Positions 17,951 to 26,416 of a DNA stretch of 64,000 nt are shown piece by piece. The stretch covers positions 1 to 64,000 of the forward strand of contig JADGDG010000022.1 in NCBI GenBank assembly GCA_016744995.1, read 5' to 3'. Position 1 is the stretch's first letter. Every line of letters begins with the position of its first letter. Both the position numbers and the translations under genes were made by a program. The notes under the pieces are model-generated. The model was not told the origin of the DNA. It saw nothing but the letters and a program-made list of their open reading frames with translations, and searched no databases. Source of the DNA: Gammaproteobacteria bacterium (GTDB lineage: Bacteria > Pseudomonadota > Gammaproteobacteria > GRL18).

Positions 17951-19021
17951 ATGAGTTTCTGGAATAATAAACAATCCGATACAGATCCTGCTGCTGACGA
18001 TGCCAGTGAAACAGTTGCCGAAAATAACCGTGCTACCAGGGTTGATCTTCAGGGCCTGATACACTTGCGTTATCAGTCTTCTCATCTGTCTCTGGGCTCT
18101 CAACGCAAGGCTTATTCAGCACTATCCGGTCAATATAGCTCTCCCTTTAAAGGCCGGGGGCTCAATTTTGATGAAGTCCGGCCTTATCAACCCGGTGATG
18201 ATATTCGCAATATTGACTGGAATGTCACCGCTCGTACTGACAAAGTGCATACCAAAGTTTTTCATGAAGAACGTGAACGCCCGGTTTTTATTATTGTTGA
18301 TCTGAGCAGCAGTATGTATTTTGGCACCCGACACTGCTTAAAGTCCGTCACTGCGGCTAAAGCAGCAGCTCTGTTTGCATGGGCTGGCGCGGATAATAAC
18401 AATCGTATTGGCGGCCTGGTTTTTAATGAAACCAGTCACATGGAAATGCGCCCCAAAGGCGGCCATCGAGGCGTGCTGCAATTTTTAAAATTATTGGCCG
18501 ATTTTCACAATAACCAGAGTCATAATAACCAAAGTCACAACAACCAGAGCCATAACAACGAAAACCAGAATCCTCAGGACGGTGCTGCCTCTGAAACACA
18601 AAATACTGAATTATTATTTGCCCGCATTCAAAAAGTAATCAATCCAGGCAGTATTGTTTTGCTGGCCACAGATTTCAATCAGATAAATGAAACCCGTTTA
18701 ACACGGATACGCTATATTGCACGACACAATGATCTGCTGATCACTCATATCTACGATGATCTGGAAGCCCAGTTGCCCCCTCCCGGTCGATATGGCATTA
18801 GCAATGGTATAGAGCAACAGTCCATTGATACTCATGACAGTTCATTAAGACAATCTTTTCAGCAACTATTTCAAAAAAAGAGTGATGATATTGAACAGTT
18901 CTGTATACAGAACAGAATTCACCTTATCAATCTGGCTACTCATGATAATGTCGGGGATCAATTTCTCGCCAGTCTGGGTAAAGATCAGGGTGTCCGTCGA
19001 GTGGCCAGGAGCCGACACTGA
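17951..19021 (+). CDS. DUF58 domain-containing protein
   Basis: A 356-residue protein. The DUF58 signature 'RGLNFDEVRPYQPGDDIRNIDW' lies at about 63-84, followed by a VWA-like region with DLSSSM as a MIDAS-type motif. A low-complexity HNNQS pentapeptide repeat (about 186-205), encoded by 15-base tandem repeats, interrupts the VWA-like part and looks like a recent expansion in a surface loop. DUF58 proteins accompany MoxR in nearly all MoxR-Bat operons; the molecular role is not known. Confidence 0.92.
   Translation: MSFWNNKQSDTDPAADDASETVAENNRATRVDLQGLIHLRYQSSHLSLGSQRKAYSALSGQYSSPFKGRGLNFDEVRPYQPGDDIRNIDWNVTARTDKVHTKVFHEERERPVFIIVDLSSSMYFGTRHCLKSVTAAKAAALFAWAGADNNNRIGGLVFNETSHMEMRPKGGHRGVLQFLKLLADFHNNQSHNNQSHNNQSHNNENQNPQDGAASETQNTELLFARIQKVINPGSIVLLATDFNQINETRLTRIRYIARHNDLLITHIYDDLEAQLPPPGRYGISNGIEQQSIDTHDSSLRQSFQQLFQKKSDDIEQFCIQNRIHLINLATHDNVGDQFLASLGKDQGVRRVARSRH
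18506..18565 (+). repeat. 15-bp coding tandem repeat in the DUF58 gene
   Basis: Four units of about CAYAAYAACCARAGY encode HNNQS-HNNQS-HNNQS-HNNEN. The third bases vary between units. The length keeps the frame, so slippage would change the loop length without breaking the gene. Confidence 0.75.
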
Positions 19022-19023
19022 TT

Positions 19024-19611
19024 ATGCCTGAACCCATCGAAGCATTTGATCCGAGTCAATTAGCCGACATTTATTTACCTGAAGCTGTTACTTTCTGGCC
19101 GCCAGCCCCCGGCTGGTGGCTGCTGCTGGCACTGATAATTACAGTTATTATTTTTATTATTTATTTAATTAAAAGACAGCCAAAAAAACCACTGCCCACA
19201 GGCAAGCAGTTAAAGTCACAGGCACTGCAGGAGCTGAACTCAATCAAAGAGTATTATCAAGCTCAAAAGAATGAATCACATACGAATCATGAGATCACTC
19301 ATGAAACTATTAAAAAATTATCTGTATTTTTACGCCGTTATGCATTGTCCCTTTATCAAAGAGACAGTGTGGCATCACTCACTAATGAACAATGGCTAGC
19401 TCTGCTGGACAAAATTTCTGATACAACAGACAAGCCCTTTAGCCATAAGTTTGCAATATTGATCACTCAAACACCTTATCAATCAGCACACAAACCAGTT
19501 GATACACAACTGCTATCCGAATTATTCAGCGCATCAGAAGAGATGATTAACAAGAGTTTTAAAGAGTTTAAAGCAAAGCCATCTATACAGGGAAATAAGA
19601 CTCATGTATAG
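19024..19611 (+). CDS. DUF4381 domain-containing membrane protein
   Basis: A 195-residue protein with a short N-terminal segment ('LADIYLPEAVTFWPPAPGWW'), one transmembrane helix (about 35-58), and a soluble helical domain with 'LSVFLRRYAL' and 'NEQWLALLDK'. These features are typical of DUF4381 proteins in MoxR-Bat operons. It starts 2 bases after the DUF58 gene and overlaps the next VWA gene by 8 bases. Confidence 0.88.
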   Translation: MPEPIEAFDPSQLADIYLPEAVTFWPPAPGWWLLLALIITVIIFIIYLIKRQPKKPLPTGKQLKSQALQELNSIKEYYQAQKNESHTNHEITHETIKKLSVFLRRYALSLYQRDSVASLTNEQWLALLDKISDTTDKPFSHKFAILITQTPYQSAHKPVDTQLLSELFSASEEMINKSFKEFKAKPSIQGNKTHV

Positions 19612-20620
19612 CTTCGACTGGCCCTGGATGTTTATATTGCTACCCCTGCCTGCTATTATTTACAGCTTCAGCAAACCGGCAAACCTAAGCATCAAGCAGA
19701 CACTACGTGTACCCTTTTATGAGCAGCTGAACCATCTAAGCAATCATTCATCCACACAGAAACTACATTCAGTACCCCCTTTACTCATGCTCGCATTTCT
19801 GGCATGGATTTTTTTAATTAGCGCCAGTGCACAACCTAAATGGTCAGGGGAAGCCATTGAAATTCCCGTCAGTGGTCGTGATCTCATGCTGGCTGTTGAT
19901 ATTTCCGGCAGTATGGAAACTGCAGATATGTTTTTTGCCCAGGATGCCGTAAACCGACTGGTTGCCGTTAAATCCGTTCTACAGCCCTTTATCCGCCAAC
20001 GTGAAGGGGATCGCATGGGGCTTATTTTATTTGCTGATCATGCTTATTTACAAACACCGCTGACTTTTGATCGAAAAACCATTGAAAAAATGCTCTATGA
20101 ATCCTTTATCGGTATGGCTGGTTCAAAAGCAACAGCTATCGGTGATGCTATTGGTTTGGCAGTGAAACGGCTGAAGGATCTGCCTGCCGATCAAAGTGAC
20201 TCCCGGGTATTAATTATATTAACCGATGGCTCTAACAATACTGGTATTGACCCAATCACTGCCGCTAAACTGGCTCAACAGATCGGCATTAAAATTTATA
20301 CTATCGGCTTTGGTGCTGATGAGATGATTGTACGTTCATTTTTTGGTCGCCAAAGAGTAAACCCTTCTCGTGATCTGGATGAAAAAACATTAAAGCAGGT
20401 TGCGGAAACTACCGGCGGATTATATTTCAGGGCACGAGACACTGAAGAACTGCAAAAGATTTATCAGACTCTGGACAAACTTGAACCAGTAGAATCTGAT
20501 AATTTAACCTATCGGCCCAGCAAGGCACTTTTTTACTGGCCCTTATCCATTGCGTTGCTTATCAGTCTGTTGATGTTATTGAGCCGGGTTTCTATACTGC
20601 AGCAGAAGAGGAATTTTTAA
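19604..20620 (+). CDS. batA: BatA-like membrane VWA-domain protein
   Basis: A 338-residue protein with N-terminal membrane segments (about 5-22 and 57-76), a von Willebrand A domain with an intact metal site (DISGS at 99-103, and TDGSNNTG later), and a C-terminal membrane helix (about 310-332). The topology places the VWA domain on one side of the inner membrane, as in Bacteroides aerotolerance BatA. Its stop overlaps the start of the next gene (TAATG). Confidence 0.9.
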   Translation: MYSFDWPWMFILLPLPAIIYSFSKPANLSIKQTLRVPFYEQLNHLSNHSSTQKLHSVPPLLMLAFLAWIFLISASAQPKWSGEAIEIPVSGRDLMLAVDISGSMETADMFFAQDAVNRLVAVKSVLQPFIRQREGDRMGLILFADHAYLQTPLTFDRKTIEKMLYESFIGMAGSKATAIGDAIGLAVKRLKDLPADQSDSRVLIILTDGSNNTGIDPITAAKLAQQIGIKIYTIGFGADEMIVRSFFGRQRVNPSRDLDEKTLKQVAETTGGLYFRARDTEELQKIYQTLDKLEPVESDNLTYRPSKALFYWPLSIALLISLLMLLSRVSILQQKRNF

Positions 20621-22743
20621 TGTTTGAAACATTTCATTTCCTTCGTCCTGAATGGCTTTTTGCCCTGCCGCTTATTGCTCTTTTTTTAGTCTTATTAAAC
20701 AGACATAGCAGCAGTCAAAGCGGCTGGGAAGATGTCTGTGACCCAGCTCTTTTAGCCTATCAATTAGCAAAACAAAAACGTGATAAAAACAATCTGAAAT
20801 TACAATCCTTACAATTACTAAACTGGATAACCCCCTTAGCTTTCCTCATCGGAATCATTGCTTTGTCCGGCCCAAGCTGGGAAAAAAAAGAGCAGCCTGT
20901 TTTTCAACAGGGTAATGCTCTGGTAATTATTCTGGATTTATCTCTCTCTATGAATGCCACTGATCTCAAGCCTTCCAGACTTAAGCGGGCAAAGCTCAAA
21001 CTAATTGATATTCTGCAACGCAAAAAAGAAGGACAAACAGCTCTGATTGCCTTTGCCGGAGATGCACATACCGTCAGCCCGCTGACCATTGATAATAAAA
21101 CCATCAAGTCACTTTTACCGGCATTGAATTCATCAATTATGCCTTTAAACGGTACTCATCTTCTTGATGCTTTAGATACAGCAAAACAACTATTTAAAAA
21201 TGCCGGCTTTGCACAGGGTGATATATTGCTGTTAAGCGATGGCATTGAAGCTGAACAGTTCAGTGCACTTAAGAAAAACATCAAACAATTACATCAACAG
21301 GGTTATCGTTTTTCTGTTATTGGTATTGGCACTTCTGCAGGTTCACCCCTGCCCTTACCGAATCAGGGGGGCTTTATTAAAGATCAAGATGGTCAGGTTG
21401 TACTCAGCAAACTCGATCCATTGCCATTAAAAAAACTCACCTCAGCAGGTGGCGGGCAATATAAAAAGCTATCTTTAGGTGATAGTGACTTTGAAACATT
21501 ACTGGCTCAAAGAGCTGATCAAAATTCACAACAGACTGATCAGGATAAACAATTAGAACAATGGATTGATGCCGGTGCCTATTTTACTTTGTTGTTAATT
21601 CCTCTGGCACTGATGAGTTTTAGAAAAGGTTTATTCAGTTTTATTCTATGCCTCTCCTTTAGCTCTTTTTGGGGATCATTGTTAATGACAGAGTCAGCTT
21701 ATGCTGAAACAACAGAGTCCGCTGGGATTGAGCCAACAACTGTTCAACTGAGTACTCAGGAACAGTTCAGGGAAACCTGGAAAAATCTCTGGACTACCCC
21801 CGAACAGCAAGCTCAAAAGTCGTTTAATAATAAAGACTATCAATCTGCTGCCGATCAGTTTTCTGATAATAACTGGAAAGCCAGTGCCAACTATCGGGTC
21901 GGTAATTTTAAACAAGCACTTAAGCAATACTCACAATCAGATGATGCTCACAGCCTTCATAATAAGGGCAACACTCTAGCCAATCTAAAACAGTATCAAG
22001 AGGCAATTGATGCTTATGAGGAAGCACTTAAGAAAGCACCTGGATCCGATAGCAGTATCCAGGAAAATACGACAAAAAATTTAAATTATGTTAAGAAAAT
22101 ACTAGAGCAGCAGAAAAAGCAATCCTCTGAAAAGAGCTCAGATAAAAATGAGCAAGATAAAAACCAACCATCTGATGATCAGGAGCAAGAACAGGAAAAC
22201 AGCACGGATGACGGTTCAAAAAGCAATGAATCTGAAGAGTCTGAGGAAAATAAATCAGATGATTCCAGTTCAGAAGGCAATGACTCAAACAGTGATGAAC
22301 CTGATTCAGATCCTGAAGAAGATAGCTCTGAAAAAGATAGCTCTGAAAAAGATAGCTCTGAAGAAGCCGATTCTGAAAAAAACAGTCCATCAGAGAAAAA
22401 CACTCCGGACTCACCTCAATCGCCAGAAGAGGCAAAGTCACCGGAAGAATCTAATCCGGAGCAAAAACAGGAAGATCAAAAAGAGCTTGTCAATCAATCT
22501 GCTCAGCCTGACCTTTCCGAAAAAGAAGAGCAGGATGACAACCAATCTGACAATGCGGATAAGACACAACAGGACGTGCTCTCTCAACTGAGCCAGGAAG
22601 AGCAACAGTCGCTTGAACAGTGGTTAAAGAGAATTCCCGATAATCCGGGAGAACTTTTACGTATTAAATTTCGCAATAATACAATTTTGAAGCAGAGACA
22701 ATCCGGCTCCAGTGAGACACAGTACGAGGGTAATCCATGGTAA
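20620..22743 (+). CDS. BatB/BatC-like fusion: membrane VWA domain plus TPR and acidic tail
   Basis: A 707-residue protein. N-terminal membrane segments (about 10-26, 68-86), then a VWA domain with DLSLS at 106-110, then two membrane segments near 315-355, then TPR repeats (about 410-480, 'HNKGNTLANLKQYQEAIDAYEEAL'), as in BatC. About 500-655 is extremely rich in Ser, Glu, Asp and Lys, with DSSEK repeated three times. It ends in a short conserved segment 'LSQEEQQSLEQWLKRIPDNPGELLR'. In Bacteroides BatB and BatC are separate proteins; here they are one chain. Confidence 0.9.
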   Translation: MFETFHFLRPEWLFALPLIALFLVLLNRHSSSQSGWEDVCDPALLAYQLAKQKRDKNNLKLQSLQLLNWITPLAFLIGIIALSGPSWEKKEQPVFQQGNALVIILDLSLSMNATDLKPSRLKRAKLKLIDILQRKKEGQTALIAFAGDAHTVSPLTIDNKTIKSLLPALNSSIMPLNGTHLLDALDTAKQLFKNAGFAQGDILLLSDGIEAEQFSALKKNIKQLHQQGYRFSVIGIGTSAGSPLPLPNQGGFIKDQDGQVVLSKLDPLPLKKLTSAGGGQYKKLSLGDSDFETLLAQRADQNSQQTDQDKQLEQWIDAGAYFTLLLIPLALMSFRKGLFSFILCLSFSSFWGSLLMTESAYAETTESAGIEPTTVQLSTQEQFRETWKNLWTTPEQQAQKSFNNKDYQSAADQFSDNNWKASANYRVGNFKQALKQYSQSDDAHSLHNKGNTLANLKQYQEAIDAYEEALKKAPGSDSSIQENTTKNLNYVKKILEQQKKQSSEKSSDKNEQDKNQPSDDQEQEQENSTDDGSKSNESEESEENKSDDSSSEGNDSNSDEPDSDPEEDSSEKDSSEKDSSEEADSEKNSPSEKNTPDSPQSPEEAKSPEESNPEQKQEDQKELVNQSAQPDLSEKEEQDDNQSDNADKTQQDVLSQLSQEEQQSLEQWLKRIPDNPGELLRIKFRNNTILKQRQSGSSETQYEGNPW
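22321..22365 (+). repeat. 15-bp coding tandem repeat in the acidic tail
   Basis: GATAGCTCTGAAAAA occurs twice and GATAGCTCTGAAGAA once, in frame, encoding DSSEK-DSSEK-DSSEE in the disordered linker of the BatB/C-like protein. Confidence 0.8.
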
Positions 22744-24572
22744 TGCAAAAGAAGCTAAGGCAAAAAAAAATGCAGCGGGATCAGAGCAATCATTTTTTCA
22801 ACAAGGCATTACTGCTGCACACTATTGTGTATTTATTATTAATATTGCAAACAGGTTTCGTCTGGGCCGAGGTGACAGCTTTCACTGCCCGAACAGTACT
22901 GAGTATTGATGAAACATTTGTATTAGAAATCAAATCTGAAAACAATTCAGGTGATCCTGATCTGACTAAACTGGAAGACAGCTTTCAAATAATGGGGCGC
23001 AGTCAAAGCCAGAACTATAGCCTGATTAATGGCCATGCTTCACGAACACACAGCTGGAACATTACTTTATTGCCTAAAAAAACAGGAGAGCTCACTATAC
23101 CCGCTATAAACGTCGGCAGTGAAAGCACCGATGCCATTCATCTTGTTGTTAAGAAACAATCCAGCACACCGGCCATAGACGGCAAGGAAGTCTTTGTCAG
23201 AATGTCCGTTGCAGAAGTCGGTGCAATCACTGAAGAGAACAGACCATATTATGTTCAACAACAGATCATTGTGACCATTAAGTTGTTTCATCGTATCCGT
23301 TTTTTAAATGCCACATTAAGCGATCTGGAACTGCCCAATACTGTGATTGAAAAAATCGGCAATGATGCCAATTATAATAAAACCATTTCAAACCATCGTT
23401 ATAATGTTATCGAGCGCAAATATGCCATTTACCCACAACAAAGTGGCTCACTGACAATACCTGCAATCACTTTTTCGGGCCATGCTGAAATTAGTCAGAA
23501 TTTTTCTCTTTTTTCAAGACCAGGGCGGCAGATCATCAGTCGCACGAAACCATTAACTCTGAATATTTTACCAGTACCTGATACTTACACGGGCAAAAAC
23601 TGGCTGCCGGCCGAAAGCCTGGAAATCGAATCTGAAATTATTGAAGATACTCAGTCAATCACCAGCGGAGAAGCAATCACCCGTCGTATCATTGTCAGAG
23701 CCAAAGGACTTTTGGATTCTCAGTTGCCGGCCACAACAGTAGCCTCTTCCAATAAGATCAAAACCTATCCGGATAAAGAAAAACTCAGCAATCAGTTAAT
23801 CAATGGTCAGGTAATGGGGATAAGGCAGGACACTATAGCGATCATCCCTCTAAAATCAGGCCCTTTTACTTTGCCTGAGATTAAAATCAACTGGTGGAAT
23901 ACAATAACAAATCAGCAGGAAACAGCACGCCTGCCTGCAGAAACTTTTTTTGCGAATAATGACAGTAGTAATACTAATACTGAAACAGATGGTAAAGATC
24001 AACCAGCAGCTACTATAAAACCTGAACAAATAGTCGATAATAACCAGCAGCCTGCTAGTTCTGAACCACAAAAGATTAAAACCATTGAAAAAATTATCTA
24101 TCAGGAAATCAGTATCACAAAAAATATCTGGTTCTGGATCAGTATAGGTTTATTTGTTCTCTGGCTGATCACTTTGATTTTGTTTCTAAGTGCAGCTTCA
24201 AAATCAAAAAAGATCAGGCATCAGGAACTTAAAAATAAAGCGAATAATAAGTATCATAAAAATTATCTGCAATCTGTTTATAATGCCTGCCTTGAGAATG
24301 ATGCCAATGAAACCAGCAAAACTTTAATATTGTGGGCAAAATACTATTATAAACAACCAGCGTTATCAGGCTTATCTGCAATTATACAATTGGTTGATGA
24401 TAAGGATCTGATTCATGCAATTAATGCACTGGAAAGTTCTCAATACTCTCAGGACAAACAAAGCTGGGATGGCAGAGCTTTGATCGAAGCGCTTAAACAT
24501 TGTATTGAGCAGGATAAAGCTCAGGAAAACACTAAAAATCCTCAGGCTTTTTCAGATTTAAATCCGAGCTAG
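22737..24572 (+). CDS. batD: BatD-like protein
   Basis: A 611-residue protein of the BatD (oxygen tolerance) family. An N-terminal signal/membrane segment at about 20-42 precedes a large extracytoplasmic region of beta-sandwich repeats ('TVLSIDETFVLEIKS', 'QQIIVTIKLFH', 'LTIPAITFSG'). A membrane helix lies at about 462-484, followed by a cytoplasmic tail. It overlaps the preceding gene by 7 bases and is the last gene of the MoxR-Bat operon. Confidence 0.88.
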   Translation: MVMQKKLRQKKMQRDQSNHFFNKALLLHTIVYLLLILQTGFVWAEVTAFTARTVLSIDETFVLEIKSENNSGDPDLTKLEDSFQIMGRSQSQNYSLINGHASRTHSWNITLLPKKTGELTIPAINVGSESTDAIHLVVKKQSSTPAIDGKEVFVRMSVAEVGAITEENRPYYVQQQIIVTIKLFHRIRFLNATLSDLELPNTVIEKIGNDANYNKTISNHRYNVIERKYAIYPQQSGSLTIPAITFSGHAEISQNFSLFSRPGRQIISRTKPLTLNILPVPDTYTGKNWLPAESLEIESEIIEDTQSITSGEAITRRIIVRAKGLLDSQLPATTVASSNKIKTYPDKEKLSNQLINGQVMGIRQDTIAIIPLKSGPFTLPEIKINWWNTITNQQETARLPAETFFANNDSSNTNTETDGKDQPAATIKPEQIVDNNQQPASSEPQKIKTIEKIIYQEISITKNIWFWISIGLFVLWLITLILFLSAASKSKKIRHQELKNKANNKYHKNYLQSVYNACLENDANETSKTLILWAKYYYKQPALSGLSAIIQLVDDKDLIHAINALESSQYSQDKQSWDGRALIEALKHCIEQDKAQENTKNPQAFSDLNPS

Positions 24573-24765
24573 TAACCAGAAACATGAGGACAGTTGTTTT
24601 ATCCACACTTACTTCAGTTTCGCATTTACAACTCAATGATCACTATGATTGACTTTCGATTTTTGGCATGTAATAACAATAAATAGACAAAGGAGTAAAT
24701 TGCAGATATTAATGCTATGATCAGCTCCATCTTACTAATCGATCAATCTAAGGTATTTGATATTA

Positions 24766-25602
24766 ATGGCAATCTACGCCATCGGCGATATTCAGGGCTG
24801 TTTTGATGCACTGAAATCCTTACTAAAAAAAATTTCATTTGATCCGCAAAAAGATACGCTCTGGTTTGTGGGTGATCTGGTCAATCGAGGGGATAAATCT
24901 CTTGAGACATTACGTTTTATAAAAAATCTTGGCGACAGTGCAGTTTGTGTGCTGGGCAATCACGACCTGGCCTTGCTGGCCCTGTCAGAAGACAATAATA
25001 AACTCAGACACCATACTCTGCACGATATTCTGAATGCGCCTGATCGTGAGGAACTCATCTATTGGTTACGCCATCGTCCCTTGTTACATCATAATAAGAA
25101 ATTAGGCTACACCATGGTTCACGCTGGATTACCACCTCAGTGGAGCTTAAAAAAAGCCCGGAGTTATGCTAAAGAGCTGGAAACAATGCTGCAAAGTGAT
25201 GATTTTCCACTGTTTATGAAAAAAATGTTTGGTAATAAACCAAACAAATGGCATAAAAATCTTGAAGGCTGGGATCGACTGCGCTTTATAACAAATGCTT
25301 TTACCCGGATGCGTTATTGCAAACCCGGTGGCAAACTTAATTTTTCCGATAATGGGACACCCGGCACACAGAAGAAAGGTTATATTCCCTGGTTTGCTGC
25401 AACTAAGCGTAAGAGTAAAGACTTAAAAATTGTTTTTGGCCACTGGTCTACCCTATTTGATCATATTGGTCACTCAAATGTTTATCCACTTGATACGGGT
25501 TGTCTCTGGGGGGGTACTCTGACAGCCGTTGAACTCGATCATGCTCATTCACCTAAGTACTTTACGGTTGCCTGTGAAGCTCAAACCCCAATTAAAAGGT
25601 AA
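24766..25602 (+). CDS. apaH: Bis(5'-nucleosyl)-tetraphosphatase, symmetrical
   Basis: A 278-residue metallophosphoesterase that splits Ap4A into two ADP and also decaps NpnN-RNA. It has the motifs IGDIQGCFDAL, FVGDLVNRGDKS, LGNHDLALLA and, near the end, FGHWSTL. ATG 24766 is preferred to an upstream in-frame TTG because AAGG precedes it and family members start MAIYAIGDIQG. It is not next to ksgA-apaG as in E. coli; mnmD follows 14 bases downstream. Confidence 0.96.
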   Translation: MAIYAIGDIQGCFDALKSLLKKISFDPQKDTLWFVGDLVNRGDKSLETLRFIKNLGDSAVCVLGNHDLALLALSEDNNKLRHHTLHDILNAPDREELIYWLRHRPLLHHNKKLGYTMVHAGLPPQWSLKKARSYAKELETMLQSDDFPLFMKKMFGNKPNKWHKNLEGWDRLRFITNAFTRMRYCKPGGKLNFSDNGTPGTQKKGYIPWFAATKRKSKDLKIVFGHWSTLFDHIGHSNVYPLDTGCLWGGTLTAVELDHAHSPKYFTVACEAQTPIKR

Positions 25603-25616
25603 GGCTTGTCAGCAAT

Positions 25617-26381
25617 ATGGCGAAACTCAGCTGGTTGAAAAGCGGCGAACCTTTTTCTGAACAATTCCAGGATTTTTATTTTTCTACCGATGGCGGCCTG
25701 CAGGAAACAGAATATGTTTTTCTCAGGCAAAACAATTTCCCCCAGCGCTTTCACTCAAATCAGCAGGCTTTAAACAATAAGACTTTAAGAATTGCAGAAA
25801 CCGGTTTTGGTACTGGGCTGAATTTTCTGGTCACTGCTTATCACTGGTTACAAAACGCAGCTCAAGACAGCATTCTTGAATATACTGCAATCGAAAAATA
25901 TCCACTGACAAAACTACAACTTACGCAAGTTTATCAGGTTTTCAATCAGTCATGGCCGCAATTACACTCATGCTGCTCTGAGTTGCTAGGTCTATATCCT
26001 GACACCCTGCTTTCAACTTCCCCTTTCTTAAGAAGGGGGAGCGAAGGGCTTGAAAACCAATATGAACTTAAATTATTTGCTGGTAAAATTCACTTAAAAC
26101 TCATCATAGATGACGCCACAGCAGGCTTAAAACAATTACTTCCCACTAATAATAAAATGGATGCCTGGTATCTGGATGGTTTTGCACCAGCAAAGAACCC
26201 GGAGATGTGGCAAATAGCATTGTTTGAAACAATGGCAGAGTTGAGCAAGTCTGGAACAACACTTGGCACATTTACATCAGCAGGTATTGTACGAAGAGGT
26301 TTAATTGAGGCTGGTTTTGAGATAAGCAAAATCCCCGGGTTGGGAAAAAAAAGGGAGATACTGGCAGGGATTAAAAAATAG
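25617..26381 (+). CDS. mnmD: tRNA U34 methyltransferase MnmD (MnmC-type methyltransferase domain alone)
   Basis: A 254-residue protein equal to the N-terminal methyltransferase half of E. coli MnmC, without the FAD oxidase half. It converts nm5(s2)U34 to mnm5(s2)U34 using SAM. It has 'RIAETGFGTGLNFL' (SAM-binding), 'YLDGFAPAKNPEMW' and 'TFTSAGIVRRGLIEAGFEI'. Residues at about 132-147 (STSPFLRRGSEGLE) are the translation of a dispersed palindromic repeat, which inserted in frame ahead of the strand 'YELKLFAGKIHLK'. MnmA in the same window acts on the same wobble uridine. Confidence 0.9.
   Translation: MAKLSWLKSGEPFSEQFQDFYFSTDGGLQETEYVFLRQNNFPQRFHSNQQALNNKTLRIAETGFGTGLNFLVTAYHWLQNAAQDSILEYTAIEKYPLTKLQLTQVYQVFNQSWPQLHSCCSELLGLYPDTLLSTSPFLRRGSEGLENQYELKLFAGKIHLKLIIDDATAGLKQLLPTNNKMDAWYLDGFAPAKNPEMWQIALFETMAELSKSGTTLGTFTSAGIVRRGLIEAGFEISKIPGLGKKREILAGIKK
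26011..26055. repeat. Dispersed palindromic repeat inside the mnmD coding sequence
   Basis: TCAACTTCCCCTTTCTTAAG and AAGGGGGA with flanks match the repeat at 11705-11730 read on the other strand (caacttcccccttct...agaaggggga). It is translated in frame as part of MnmD with no stop. Confidence 0.75.
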
Positions 26382-26408
26382 TCGGTAGCAACTACTAGCT
26401 ACCGACTA
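26379..26408. terminator. Bidirectional terminator-like hairpin between mnmD and acnB
   Basis: A perfect 11-bp stem, TAGTCGGTAGC (26379-26389) and GCTACCGACTA (26398-26408), with an 8-base loop sits between two convergent genes. A-rich sequence on the left gives a U-rich tail to minus-strand transcripts. Confidence 0.65.
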
Positions 26409-26416
26409 CCGATTTA

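Noticed and set aside
18506-18565. Regular 15-base repeats considered as a CRISPR-like array
   Set aside because: Units are contiguous with no spacers and encode a pentapeptide repeat in frame.
22091-22591. Overlapping plus and minus ORFs (up to 147 codons) inside the acidic tail of the BatB/C-like gene
   Set aside because: Shadow frames of a Ser/Glu/Asp/Lys low-complexity stretch.
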